Positions 34,184-43,089 of a stretch of 64,000 nucleotides of DNA are shown piece by piece. How positions within the stretch are numbered: the first letter of the stretch is position 1; every line of letters starts with the position of its first letter. The notes below the pieces were generated by a model, which worked only from the letters and a program-made list of their open reading frames with translations, ran no database searches and had not been told where the DNA came from. Source of the stretch: Floridanema evergladense (GTDB taxonomy: Bacteria; Cyanobacteriota; Cyanobacteriia; Cyanobacteriales; Aerosakkonemataceae); the NCBI RefSeq assembly GCF_041929205.1, contig NZ_JBHFNT010000241.1; one strand, 5' to 3'. The position numbers and the translations under genes were made by a program.

Positions 34184-34330
34184 AGTTTTGAGTTTTGAGT
34201 TTTGAGTTTTGAGTTAGGAATTAAGCAAGTTTTGAGTTTCCCCCATCTCCCCATCTCCCCATCCCCCCATCCCCCCATCTCCCCACCTCCCCACCTCCCC
34301 ATCCCCCCATCTCCCCATCCCCCCATCTCC
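34184..34330. repeat. Heptamer and octamer tandem repeats between two leftward genes
   Basis: GAGTTTT repeats (34184-34217) and ATCTCCCC / ATCCCCCC repeats (34239-34330) fill the whole 156-bp gap between the propeller gene and panB. This is the same pair of repeat types as at 9298-9380. Confidence 0.88.
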
Positions 34331-35385
34331 TACTGGCGACTAAACCCACGATGGGCGGTAGCAACACCTGTATCTACTTTTACCCAAGCTAACCCTTCGC
34401 TTGTAGCTACCCAAAGTTTATTGCCTGTGTCTGGGGAGAGGGAAAGGACTCTAGCAGCGGGTAAACCTGACACTTGACCAACCAATCTAGCTCGGTAAGG
34501 GTCGTAGCGAAAGACACCATTATCTGTACCGATCCAAAGACTACCTAATTTGTCAACTGCTAAAGCTGTAATATTGCGCTGGTTAAACTCTGGAACCACA
34601 CGGATCGTGTTTCCGGTAAGTGGATCGAGTTCAATTAAACTGCTGGGTGTTCCTACCCAAAGACTACCTCTAGTGTCTAAAGCTAAAGCTTGTACGGTAG
34701 TACCTGGAAGATTAGTAACATCAGCAATGGGAAATGCACTAGCAGTGTCAACTCTAACTAAACCATCTAGTGTTCCTACCCAAAGTTGACCTTCAGGATC
34801 GAGACTGAGGGCGTTAGCACTGACACCGCGTAGTTTTTGCAGAGTTGTCATTAATAATCCTTCGTCAGGACTAATTAATGCTAAACCGCGATCGCCTCCC
34901 ACCCACAAATAGCCTCTTTTGTCAATTAACAGTGATAAAACTCTTTTAGAAGGTATTACATAATTTTGCGCGGTAATTTCGTTAGTGCGAGGATCGACTC
35001 GTTGTAAACCCTGATAAGTCCCTACCCAAATTCTACCTACTTTATCTTGAGCTAAGGCAGCGATCGCATAATCAGGTAAAGCAACTCTAGCTAAAATTCG
35101 CCCTGTATTAGGATCAATTCTGGCTAAACCTCGCCAGGAACCTACCCAAAGACTACCAGTAAAATCTGGTTGCAGCGCTCCGACGCGATATTCTGTTTGT
35201 CTGGCAGGTAAAGGTTGAACAGGCAAGGGTGCTACTCCCGGAGGTGGTGCTCCATCTATATAATATGGGGTCGATCGATCTCTAGATACCGATTGAGCAA
35301 ATACACCAAAGTTGCTTTGTCCCAAAATCACTCCTAACCCTAACAAGCTAAGACTTAAACTCATCAGTTGATGCGGTTTTCTCAT
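34330..35385 (-). CDS. Secreted beta-propeller protein (two-component regulator propeller repeats)
   Basis: A 351-residue protein. Residues 1-31 are a signal peptide (LMSLSLSLLGLGVILGQSNF, ending FAQS). From residue 70 to the end, about seven repeats of the form GSLWVGTxxGLxRxDP are visible (GSLWVGSWRGLARIDP, GRIWVGTYQGLQRVDP, GYLWVGGDRGLALISP, GQLWVGTLDGLVRVDT, GSLWVGTPSSLIELDP, GSLWIGTDNGVFRYDP). These are the Reg_prop repeats seen in the sensor part of hybrid two-component systems, here without a kinase. It is probably periplasmic and binds a ligand or a protein. The stop lies at the edge of the tandem repeat tract. Confidence 0.88.
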   Translation of the reverse strand: MRKPHQLMSLSLSLLGLGVILGQSNFGVFAQSVSRDRSTPYYIDGAPPPGVAPLPVQPLPARQTEYRVGALQPDFTGSLWVGSWRGLARIDPNTGRILARVALPDYAIAALAQDKVGRIWVGTYQGLQRVDPRTNEITAQNYVIPSKRVLSLLIDKRGYLWVGGDRGLALISPDEGLLMTTLQKLRGVSANALSLDPEGQLWVGTLDGLVRVDTASAFPIADVTNLPGTTVQALALDTRGSLWVGTPSSLIELDPLTGNTIRVVPEFNQRNITALAVDKLGSLWIGTDNGVFRYDPYRARLVGQVSGLPAARVLSLSPDTGNKLWVATSEGLAWVKVDTGVATAHRGFSRQ

Positions 35386-35648
35386 GTTTTTACCAAATGT
35401 TTATTCTCGTTCTCTACACTAATTTAGTCGGGGAAATAGATTGATCGATCGTCGATCGCTTAACCATAAAATGTAACTTTTTAGATGAACTTTGCAACAA
35501 AAATTCATAGTTAGCAGCATAATATAACTTTAGGTTATGAAAAGCTAAAAAAAATTTGAAGTTTAAAGAATACATTTGTTGATATAGTTTAAAACGACAG
35601 CCAAAAAAGGCAGATAAAAATTCAAGTCATTCCCAGGAACAGTAGATT
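35386..35648. promoter_or_regulatory. Upstream region of the Rubisco operon (divergent spacer)
   Basis: A 263-bp AT-rich spacer between the propeller gene and rbcL. It should hold the strong rbc promoter; the TAATATAAC near 35520 is a possible -10 element, but I cannot support a -35 or a regulator site. Overlapping GATCGATCG palindromes occur at 35443-35456. Confidence 0.35.
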
Positions 35649-37079
35649 ATGTCTTACGCTCAAACTAAGACTCAGAGCAAATCTGGGTATCAAGCAGGGG
35701 TAAAAGATTACAGGCTTACATATTACACTCCAGATTACACACCAAAAGATACAGATATTTTGGCTTGTTTCCGGGTTACGCCTCAGCCAGGAGTTCCTCC
35801 AGAAGAAGCTGGCGCTGCGGTAGCTGCTGAGTCTTCTACTGGTACATGGACAACAGTATGGACTGACTTATTGACAGACCTAGATCGCTACAAAGGTCGT
35901 TGTTATGATATCGAACCAGTTCCTGGTGAAGATAATCAATATTTCTGCTTTGTTGCTTATCCTCTAGATCTGTTTGAAGAAGGTTCTGTCACCAATATGC
36001 TTACCTCGATCGTAGGTAACGTATTTGGTTTTAAAGCTCTGAAGGCATTGCGTTTGGAAGATATGCGGATTCCAGTCGCTTACCTGAAGACTTTCCAAGG
36101 CCCTCCACACGGGATTGTGGTTGAGCGCGACAAGTTGAACAAGTATGGTCGTCCTTTGTTAGGTTGCACGATCAAACCTAAACTCGGTTTGTCTGCGAAG
36201 AACTATGGACGTGCGGTTTACGAATGTCTGCGCGGTGGTTTGGACTTCACCAAAGACGACGAAAACATTAACTCTCAGCCATTTATGCGCTGGCGCGATC
36301 GATTCTTGTTTGTTCAAGAAGCGATCGAAAAAGCTCAAGCAGAAACAGGCGAAATCAAAGGTCACTACCTGAACGTTACCGCCCCCACCTGCGAAGAAAT
36401 GATGGAACGGGCAGAATTCGCTAAAGAACTCAAAACCCCGATCATCATGCACGACTACCTGACTGGTGGTTTTACCGCTAACACCACATTGGCTCGTTGG
36501 TGCCGTCGTAACGGTATTCTGCTCCACATCCACCGGGCTATGCACGCGGTGATCGATCGTCAACGGATTCACGGAATTCACTTCCGCGTATTAGCCAAGT
36601 GCTTACGGATGTCTGGTGGAGACCACCTGCACTCCGGTACCGTTGTCGGTAAACTGGAAGGCGAAAAAGGCATCACAATGGGCTTCGTTGACTTGATGCG
36701 CGAAAACTACGTTGAAGAAGACCGCTCTCGTGGTATTTTCTTCACCCAAGACTGGGCTTCCATGCCTGGTGTAATGCCCGTTGCTTCTGGTGGTATCCAC
36801 GTATGGCATATGCCAGCGTTGGTAGAAATCTTCGGTGATGATTCTTGCTTACAGTTCGGTGGTGGTACTCTGGGACACCCTTGGGGTAATGCTCCTGGCG
36901 CAACTGCTAACCGTGTAGCATTAGAAGCTTGCGTTCAAGCACGTAACGAAGGTCGTGACCTAATGCGTGAAGGCGGCGACGTAATCCGCGAAGCTTGCAA
37001 GTGGTCACCTGAATTGGCTGCTGCTTGCGAACTGTGGAAAGAAATCAAGTTCGAGTTCCAAGCCGTAGACACCCTGTAA
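35649..37079 (+). CDS. rbcL: Rubisco large subunit, form IB
   Basis: A 476-residue catalytic subunit of ribulose-1,5-bisphosphate carboxylase/oxygenase. Active-site residues are in GCTIKPKLGLS (Lys175 region), GGLDFTKDDE (the carbamylated Lys201), HRAMHAVIDR and GTVVGKLEGE (loop 6, Lys334). The sequence is of the cyanobacterial/green plastid type, so carboxysomes of beta type are expected elsewhere in the genome. It is followed by rbcX and rbcS on the same strand. Confidence 0.99.
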   Translation: MSYAQTKTQSKSGYQAGVKDYRLTYYTPDYTPKDTDILACFRVTPQPGVPPEEAGAAVAAESSTGTWTTVWTDLLTDLDRYKGRCYDIEPVPGEDNQYFCFVAYPLDLFEEGSVTNMLTSIVGNVFGFKALKALRLEDMRIPVAYLKTFQGPPHGIVVERDKLNKYGRPLLGCTIKPKLGLSAKNYGRAVYECLRGGLDFTKDDENINSQPFMRWRDRFLFVQEAIEKAQAETGEIKGHYLNVTAPTCEEMMERAEFAKELKTPIIMHDYLTGGFTANTTLARWCRRNGILLHIHRAMHAVIDRQRIHGIHFRVLAKCLRMSGGDHLHSGTVVGKLEGEKGITMGFVDLMRENYVEEDRSRGIFFTQDWASMPGVMPVASGGIHVWHMPALVEIFGDDSCLQFGGGTLGHPWGNAPGATANRVALEACVQARNEGRDLMREGGDVIREACKWSPELAAACELWKEIKFEFQAVDTL

Positions 37080-37166
37080 CAATTTTGGATTTTGGATTTT
37101 AGATTGGTGAATTTTGGGGATATTTAGATCTGACAACATTTTTTGTTGCTCGGCAGGAATACCTAG

Positions 37167-37202
37167 TCTAAAATCTAGAATCTAAAATCTAAAATCTAAA
37201 AT
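37167..37202. repeat. Heptamer tandem repeat (AAAATCT)n between rbcL and rbcX
   Basis: Four to five copies of AAAATCT sit 20 bp upstream of the rbcX start. The same heptamer is at 15092-15124. Confidence 0.85.
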
Positions 37203-37222
37203 TTATCGGCTGGGGTCACGAC

Positions 37223-37618
37223 ATGGACTTAAAAAAAGTTGCGAAAGACACAGCTAAGGTGCTGAGTAGTTATTTAACTTACCAAGCGCTGCGGACTGTA
37301 TTGGCTCAGCTTAGTGAAACTAATCCTCCTCTAGCGTATTGGTTGAACGACTTTGCCACTAGAAATAGCGTTCAAGATGGGGAAGCTTTTCTAGAAGCTT
37401 TGCTGCATGAGAAACAGGATTTAGCTTTACGGTTAATGACCTTGCGACAGCATTTGGCAGAGGAAGTGACAGACTTTTTACCGGAGATGGTTCGCAGTAA
37501 TATTGAGCAAGCCAATATGGAACATCGGCGAAGGCATTTAGAGCGAATTACGCAACTAACCATTTCTGACTCCAGTAATTATCCAGAACAGGAAAGGGAT
37601 TCTTCTGAGCCAAATTAG
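37223..37618 (+). CDS. rbcX: Rubisco assembly chaperone RbcX
   Basis: A 131-residue helical chaperone that binds the C-terminal tail of RbcL and helps form the L8 core. The conserved N-terminus (KVAKDTAKVLSSYLTYQAL), the LSETNPPLAYWLNDFA segment and the RIMALRQHLAEE-like LRLMTLRQHLAEEVTDFLPE are present. It lies between rbcL and rbcS, the usual place in beta-cyanobacteria. Confidence 0.97.
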   Translation: MDLKKVAKDTAKVLSSYLTYQALRTVLAQLSETNPPLAYWLNDFATRNSVQDGEAFLEALLHEKQDLALRLMTLRQHLAEEVTDFLPEMVRSNIEQANMEHRRRHLERITQLTISDSSNYPEQERDSSEPN

Positions 37619-37683
37619 GATAATTCCGATCGCTAAATTCACAGTTTTCCAGACATTCGTAATTTAAGGATTTTTACACAGCC

Positions 37684-38019
37684 ATGCAAACTTTACCTAA
37701 AGAGCGTCGTTTCGAGACTCTTTCCTATTTGCCACCCCTCTCTGATGGTCAAATCAGCAAACAACTCCAATACATTTTGGATAATGGCTTCATTCCTGGT
37801 GTAGAATTCAGCGAAAGCTCTGCTCCCGAACAGCACTACTGGACAATGTGGAAACTACCTTTGTTCAACGCTAACAGCACCAATGAAATTTTGAACGAAA
37901 TCAAAGCTTGCCGTTCTGAGAATTCCAACTGCTTTATCCGCGTGATGGGTTTTGATAACGTGAAGCAGTGCCAAGTTCTCAGCTTCATCGTTCACAAACC
38001 AAACACCGGCAGATTCTAA
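37684..38019 (+). CDS. rbcS: Rubisco small subunit
   Basis: A 111-residue subunit, starting MQTLPKERRFETLSYLPPLS. Family marks are YWTMWKLPLFN and CFIRVMGFDNVKQCQ. It completes the L8S8 enzyme. It is the third gene of rbcL-rbcX-rbcS and is followed by a terminator. Confidence 0.99.
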   Translation: MQTLPKERRFETLSYLPPLSDGQISKQLQYILDNGFIPGVEFSESSAPEQHYWTMWKLPLFNANSTNEILNEIKACRSENSNCFIRVMGFDNVKQCQVLSFIVHKPNTGRF

Positions 38020-38061
38020 TTTCTGCTATTGCGTAATAGAATAATTACAAGTTTTTAAGTA

Positions 38062-38092
38062 GGGGTAATTTTTAAATTGCCCCGATTTTTTA
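38062..38092 (+). terminator. Terminator of rbcLXS
   Basis: GGGGTAATTT pairs with AAATTGCCCC (one G-T pair) and is followed by GATTTTTTATT. It starts 43 bp after the rbcS stop codon. Confidence 0.8.
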
Positions 38093-38108
38093 TTGGGTAA
38101 TATAGTAA

Positions 38109-38255
38109 CCATTAATTACAGCAAATCATAGAGGTTTATGGTTAGCAGTTTCCGCTTTATTAGCGGGTAATTTAGTTGAAGTTCAGTCAGCTTTACAGTT
38201 AGGTTTGGCAACCCCAGAACATCAAGCTTTTATCGAACAGTTGAAGAATCGCTAA
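38109..38255 (+). pseudogene. C-terminal remnant of an unidentified gene
   Basis: An open frame without a start codon reads NHRGLWLAVSALLAGNLVEV, then QSALQLGLATPEHQAFIEQL and ends NR-stop at 38255. A TAA at 38106-38108 precedes it. The residue pattern is protein-like and the piece is collinear with a downstream gene on the other strand, so I read it as the tail of a decayed gene. I do not recognise the family. It sits just past the rbcLXS terminator. Confidence 0.4.
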
Positions 38256-38267
38256 TCAATAAAAGTG

Positions 38268-38780
38268 CTATAACTTCAGTTCCCGGTATATCTTTTTAAA
38301 TTTGCTTCCCTCAATCTGTTCTTCACCAATAATTCGTAAACCACGCTTTTCGTAGAGAATTTGAGCAACTGCTTGGTCTGGAAAAGTTGATGTGTATAAT
38401 CGGAGAAACTTTTTGCCTGCTTCTCGCGCTTTCTCAATGGCAAAATCAACCAATTTTGCTCCTATTCGTTGACCTCGGAAATCTGGATCTACACAAGTAT
38501 AACCCAACCAATATGCTTCAGCTTCATCTTCAGCGTAGGTATATAATCCGGTAGTTCCTATCACTTTACCTAAATTTTCATCAATAGAAACCCAATAATT
38601 TGCTTCCATTATTTGCATTTGCTCAAGAAGCGATTTAGATAATGGATTATTTTTTTCGAGGCTGGCGCTAAAGGCGATTCTAGCATTTTCATACATACTA
38701 TCTTTCTGGTATGGAAAAATCTTATCCACTAAGGCAATTGCTTCCTCAAGAGTTTGATAAGATAATGGTTTGATGTCCAT
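38268..38780 (-). CDS. GNAT family N-acetyltransferase
   Basis: A 170-residue acetyltransferase. The acetyl-CoA loop is in VDPDFRGQRIGAKLVDFAIE (the RGQRIG motif A), preceded by AEAYWLGYTCV and followed by LYTSTFPDQAVAQILYEKRG. The acceptor is unknown. It is a stand-alone gene between the rbc operon and a DUF4351 fragment. Confidence 0.9.
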   Translation of the reverse strand: MDIKPLSYQTLEEAIALVDKIFPYQKDSMYENARIAFSASLEKNNPLSKSLLEQMQIMEANYWVSIDENLGKVIGTTGLYTYAEDEAEAYWLGYTCVDPDFRGQRIGAKLVDFAIEKAREAGKKFLRLYTSTFPDQAVAQILYEKRGLRIIGEEQIEGSKFKKIYRELKL

Positions 38781-38897
38781 TTTAAAAAATCAAGTTATTT
38801 AACCTACGGGGAAACATTCTAGCAAAAAAAAGTTGAGTGGCTTCAATAGCATTGGAGGCGTGTATTACTTGCTTGTAAGTGCGATCGCAATTTTTAC

Positions 38898-39161
38898 TTA
38901 ACCTCCAAATCTTTCTAACAATTCCTCACGGGACAATTGCAATAATAAAGGAGCAAATTCTTCTGGAGGTAAAGTCAAAATCGAGTCGATCAAAGCAGAT
39001 AGTTCTGGATCTAATTCTCCAAATTTTGCTTTTAAGAAATTTTCCACTACTAAACGCATTCCTAGAGGAATTCCTTGTTGAATACCCTGTTGAATGCCTT
39101 GTTGAATCGCTTGTTGTTCAAGCTGTGTTAGCGTTTCCTGATACAGACGGCGCAATCTCAT
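38898..39161 (-). CDS. DUF4351 C-terminal fragment, tandem copy of the next gene's end
   Basis: An 87-residue frame that repeats the C-terminal part of the protein encoded at 39202-40137. Both begin with MRL..L(Y/W)QE.L, have a run of QQGIQ units, and then share KFGELDPELSALIDSILTLP and LLLQLSREELL almost exactly. The N-terminal nuclease part is missing. It is best read as a partial tandem duplication of about 275 bp; whether the short protein is made is unknown. Confidence 0.55.
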   Translation of the reverse strand: MRLRRLYQETLTQLEQQAIQQGIQQGIQQGIPLGMRLVVENFLKAKFGELDPELSALIDSILTLPPEEFAPLLLQLSREELLERFGG

Positions 39162-39201
39162 AATTAATCTTTAGTTAAATAGTTAATAGCGCAAACTAAA
39201 G

Positions 39202-40137
39202 CTATTGATTTCCAAATCTTCTTAGCAATTCCTCACGAGACAATTGTAATAGTAAGAAAGCAAATTCTTCTGGAGGTAAGGTCAAAATCGAGTCGATCAA
39301 AGCAGATAATTCTGGATCTAATTCTCCAAATTTTGCTCTTAATAAATTCTCCACTACTAAACGCTCTCCCTGTTCCATACCTTGCTGAATACCTTGCTGA
39401 ATACCTTGCTGAATGCCTTGCTGAATGCCTTGTTGTTCAACTTGGGCTAACTTTTCTTGCCACAAAGGTTGTAATCTCATAATTAACTCCCGATCGTCTG
39501 CATCTAAAGTTTGATTAACGTTTAAATTTTCTTGTAATTGATAAAACAATTCCAAGATTCTTTCTCGCCATACATTGTCTGCTGGTAATGCTTCCAATTC
39601 ATCAATTGCTTGTTGTTGTACTTTTTTCCTTCCCAATATTCTCAGCCAAAGTGTTTCTGGAGTTTTGGGTAATTGATGAATTACTACAATGGCTGTTCTT
39701 AAATAATAGGGAAGAAAATAAACTCCTCCACCCCAATTTTCCTCTAGTATAGCGTGGAATCCTTCTAAGATAGAGGTTGAAGCGGTAGGAGTAAGAATCC
39801 ATAAGTAAGGTAAGCTGATGGGTTCATTGGGTGCATTTTTCCGCTTTGCTTGTCTTTGAATACTTTCTCTAACTTCTAATGCTTTCAGGAGACAACTACA
39901 AATTTCATCTGGATCGACGGGATTGCGAAAAGGTTCAAAGATTGCAGATGTTTCTCCCAATTTTCCCAATAATCCTAAATCTTGGGAAAGGGTTTCGGGG
40001 GAAGCATTGGGAATGAATAGTACATCTATTTCTCTTGTCTCTGATAAAACTTTTTGAGCTGGTTTTACTTGTCCGTAAGGAGTTAGTAATTCCTCTAGAT
40101 AATCTTTGGCAAATTGATCGTGGATAAAGCGAGTCAT
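39202..40137 (-). CDS. Rpn/PD-(D/E)XK-like protein with DUF4351 tail
   Basis: A 311-residue protein. The N-terminal half (MTRFIHDQFAKDYLEELLTP; SETREIDVLFIPN; AIFEPFRNP) has the look of the Rpn/YhgA-like restriction-endonuclease-fold proteins common in cyanobacteria. About residues 225-250 are five near-perfect repeats of QQGI from a 12-bp DNA repeat (39376-39436). The C-terminal DUF4351 domain follows (LRAKFGELDPELSALIDSIL). These genes multiply freely in cyanobacterial genomes and are often called transposase-like. DNA cleavage is plausible; the biological role is unknown. Start ATG 40137 is chosen; an upstream in-frame start at 40170 exists. Confidence 0.8.
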   Translation of the reverse strand: MTRFIHDQFAKDYLEELLTPYGQVKPAQKVLSETREIDVLFIPNASPETLSQDLGLLGKLGETSAIFEPFRNPVDPDEICSCLLKALEVRESIQRQAKRKNAPNEPISLPYLWILTPTASTSILEGFHAILEENWGGGVYFLPYYLRTAIVVIHQLPKTPETLWLRILGRKKVQQQAIDELEALPADNVWRERILELFYQLQENLNVNQTLDADDRELIMRLQPLWQEKLAQVEQQGIQQGIQQGIQQGIQQGMEQGERLVVENLLRAKFGELDPELSALIDSILTLPPEEFAFLLLQLSREELLRRFGNQ

Positions 40138-40244
40138 TATTGGAGATGTGGAAAATTTGGTAATAATCAAAAGAAATCCGATCGCTCCTCCATCATCTCA
40201 CATTAAAAGGAGCGATCGCTAACATTAATTAAAGCCAAAATAAC

Positions 40245-41516
40245 TTACTTATTCGGACGTTGAATTATTGTTTCTACCATGCGCCGTTTAGCTTTTGGAT
40301 CGATACCAACTAAACGCACATATTCGCCATTATGTTCAGCTAAAGATGATTCTACAGCTGCGATCGCCTCCGATTCTTCAGTAATTGCCGAATTAGTACT
40401 CTGCCAATAATTCATCCGAAACCGTCGTTCATCTACATATTCTATTCCCAAACGATAACCTTGTGCCAAAATTTGTCGCACCTGTTCGAGAGTTTCGGAA
40501 TTCAATTTATTGCTAGAAATTTGACCATTACCATTGCCATAATTACTATTAACAACCTTGGCATTTTCAGCTTTTGGTTTTTCAGTTTGTGGTTGAGGGC
40601 TAATCGTTACATTTGGCATAGTATTGCCACTTGAACGACGCAACACATTATACTCTTGCACCAATCTTAAATCCTGAATTCTTTGCTGTTCTTGCACCAT
40701 AAAATTACCGAATTCAATTAAGCGAGACAAGCTAAAATTAGGCTTTTGAAAAATTGGTGGGCCTTCTAAACTATTTACCACACGAGAAGAGACTTTATCA
40801 AAACCAACTTCATGAATAAATTGGCGAATTTGTTCATCATAAATTCTCGCTCTCAAAGCACTGAAAAAGTCAATTGATTGACTAATAAAAGTATCAACTA
40901 ATTGTTCGATTTCTCTAGACGAAAGTTTATCTTCTGAGAAAATACCACCCACAATGCCAATCTTATCTTCGCGGTTTGGTTCCCAATAAAACTTCTCCAT
41001 CCGTCCATCTCTAATTAATGGTGCATAGAGAGTAGAAAAGTCATTTCCAGTAACAATAATTGGCACGCGATGTAAAGGTGTTGCGTCATAACTTCCGGGA
41101 AGTTGTACGTTAGTTGGATTATCAGCAATATTCATCAGTGTAGCGTTGACTAACTGAGTATTTACTGTGTATTGAGTGCCTTCATCAAATCTACCTGCAC
41201 CAGCATCTAAATCGTTAATCATTAAGGCAACCATTTTGCCTCTTACTTTAATTAATTCAGCTGCTTCTCGATAGCGCAACCGAATTAAACGTGCTGGATC
41301 TCCGGCATCTGGACTTTCTAATTCGCCGCCAGAAATGTGAATTGCTTCGATACCCATGCGTTCAAAAACTAATTCACATTGAAAGGATTTCCCTTCTCCT
41401 TTACGTCCATGAATTCCTAAAATCAGGGGAACTCTTACCCCTGGAATTTCGAGAAAGCTTTTAGTGATATGAACTGCTAATTTGTCAAGAAACTTGGGAG
41501 AGATATAGTAAGCCAT
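40245..41516 (-). CDS. rca: Rubisco activase with small-subunit-like C-terminal domain
   Basis: A 423-residue AAA+ protein. Its P-loop GIHGRKGEGKSFQ (residues 34-46) and sensor VPIIVTGNDFSTLYAPLIRDGRMEKF are those of cyanobacterial Rca. After a linker (about 300-335) comes an SSUL domain of about 85 residues (LNSETLEQVRQILAQGYRLG ... YVRLVGIDPKAKRRM), the type also repeated in the carboxysome protein CcmM. The SSUL domain is known to bring Rca to Rubisco within carboxysomes. It lies 3.2 kb from rbcS on the opposite strand. Confidence 0.95.
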   Translation of the reverse strand: MAYYISPKFLDKLAVHITKSFLEIPGVRVPLILGIHGRKGEGKSFQCELVFERMGIEAIHISGGELESPDAGDPARLIRLRYREAAELIKVRGKMVALMINDLDAGAGRFDEGTQYTVNTQLVNATLMNIADNPTNVQLPGSYDATPLHRVPIIVTGNDFSTLYAPLIRDGRMEKFYWEPNREDKIGIVGGIFSEDKLSSREIEQLVDTFISQSIDFFSALRARIYDEQIRQFIHEVGFDKVSSRVVNSLEGPPIFQKPNFSLSRLIEFGNFMVQEQQRIQDLRLVQEYNVLRRSSGNTMPNVTISPQPQTEKPKAENAKVVNSNYGNGNGQISSNKLNSETLEQVRQILAQGYRLGIEYVDERRFRMNYWQSTNSAITEESEAIAAVESSLAEHNGEYVRLVGIDPKAKRRMVETIIQRPNK

Positions 41517-41773
41517 TGGTCTATTTTTTGTGTTTGCGATCGCGCAGCGTGCTGTTAGTAAATCACGCCATTTGCCCTTTATTAAAATTTTATAACAAAT
41601 CGTCTAATTGGGGAGAGTTGAGTTGAGAAATTTTGCATCGTGAAGATGTGCTTGGCGGAAAAAGAGAAGGAGAGGTGCGATCGACACAGAGATTTATGAA
41701 TAAGTACGATCGAGAGATAATTGAATTTGAAATTAGATTACAATAATAATTGACTAAAAAAGAAGCCTTTGCT

Positions 41774-42400
41774 ATGACACAAGCTATTCCCAAAAAAGTC
41801 ACATTTGATGAATTCATCGCCTGGTATCCAGAAAACTCAGAACATCGCTATGAATTGCACAACGGGGTAATTATTGAAATGCCAAAACCAACAGGCGAAC
41901 ATTCAGAATTAGGAGGCTTTCTCTCCTACAAATTAAATGTTGCAATTGAAAATCAAGGGTTGAACTGCTTTGTACCGAAAGAATGCGTAGTTAAACCTTT
42001 TCGTGACGAGTCTGGTTACGAACCAGATATTATTGTTTTGGATCGACAAGCTGTAGCTAATGAACCGCGTTGGGCAAAAGAATCTATTATTACAATGGGT
42101 TCGTCAGTGCGTCTTATTGTAGAAATAGTCAGTACTAATTGGCGCAATGATTATTTCGTCAAAGCTGGAGATTATGAAGAAATGGGAATTGCTGAATATT
42201 GGATTGTTGATTATTTGGGTTTAGGTGGTAGGCGATTTATTGGTAATCCGAAACAGCCGACTTTCTCAGTTTATCAATTGGTTGAAGACGAGTATCAAGT
42301 TAGTCAATTTCAGGGTAACAATCCGATTCAATCACCAGGATTTCCTAACTTTAATTTAACTGCTGAACAAGTTTTTCGATCGGGATTGCAGCCAGGTTAG
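41774..42400 (+). CDS. Uma2 family endonuclease (DUF820)
   Basis: A 208-residue PD-(D/E)XK-fold protein. The fold core shows YELHNGVIIEMPKPTGEHSE, YEPDIIVLDRQA (the Asp) and RLIVEIVSTNWRNDY (the Glu-x-Val), followed by WIVDYLGLGG. The family is greatly expanded in cyanobacteria; biological role unknown. ATG 41774 is chosen over an upstream in-frame TTG. Confidence 0.9.
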   Translation: MTQAIPKKVTFDEFIAWYPENSEHRYELHNGVIIEMPKPTGEHSELGGFLSYKLNVAIENQGLNCFVPKECVVKPFRDESGYEPDIIVLDRQAVANEPRWAKESIITMGSSVRLIVEIVSTNWRNDYFVKAGDYEEMGIAEYWIVDYLGLGGRRFIGNPKQPTFSVYQLVEDEYQVSQFQGNNPIQSPGFPNFNLTAEQVFRSGLQPG

Positions 42401-42430
42401 CAAGTACACTCAAAGAAAGTCTACCAATTG

Positions 42431-42970
42431 TCATCGATCGCGCAACCAACTAAATACTTGCATAGCTGTCAAATCTAACATTATTTCCGGTAATACGGGT
42501 AAGCGATCGCTATTTTTGAGCAAAGAAATCCGACCATCAGGTAACAATATTAATATCAGCTGTTCCGTAGGATCGATCAACCATCCTAGCTTTGTTCCCT
42601 CATTCAAGCAGATTTGAATTTTGGCAATCAATTTAGTAGTACTTTGGTCAGGAGAGAGGATTTCAATCATCCAATCTGGTGCGCCTTCAACAGCAGTATT
42701 CTCGACAGGAATCCGACTTTTGTGGATAACTGTAATATCAGGAACGACAGAATTGTTGCTGAGAGTACAACGCAGTTTTGGAAAAGCTTCGTAGGGTGAA
42801 TTTGATAGATCGATCGCCGCAGTCAATCGCTTCTGTAAAATGCTATGGTAAGCTGTGGGCATCAGTTTTTGAGTTGCTTGTCCCTCCACAAACTCCCAAG
42901 CTGGCGACTCCTCAATATTGGGACGCTTCAAGAAGTCTTGCAATGTGAGTTGTTGGATAGAACTAATCAT
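42431..42970 (-). CDS. Uma2 family endonuclease (DUF820)
   Basis: A 179-residue Uma2 protein, convergent with the one at 41774. It has WEFVEGQATQKLMPTAYHSI, VVPDITVIHKS (Asp) and APDWMIEILSPDQSTTK (Glu-x-Leu), then LGWLIDPTEQLI. It belongs to the shorter Uma2 subgroup; the low identity to its neighbour argues against a recent tandem copy. Confidence 0.9.
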   Translation of the reverse strand: MISSIQQLTLQDFLKRPNIEESPAWEFVEGQATQKLMPTAYHSILQKRLTAAIDLSNSPYEAFPKLRCTLSNNSVVPDITVIHKSRIPVENTAVEGAPDWMIEILSPDQSTTKLIAKIQICLNEGTKLGWLIDPTEQLILILLPDGRISLLKNSDRLPVLPEIMLDLTAMQVFSWLRDR

Positions 42971-43089
42971 CAGGATTTAACTATGTAAGATGCTCAAATG
43001 GTCAGTATCTAAAAGGTACATTTTAATCGATAGAAGACTGTTCGGAATCTTGTTGCTGAGACTGAAGAGCAATTTCTTGACTCAATATT

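Noticed and set aside
33400..34326. A longer PanB with a 51-residue N-terminal extension
   Set aside because: The extension is encoded by intergenic repeat DNA (MGGWGDG-type) and the family start is at 34173.
39376..39436. A CRISPR-like array suggested by regular 12-bp repeats
   Set aside because: The units are contiguous, in frame and encode QQGI repeats in a protein, with no spacers.
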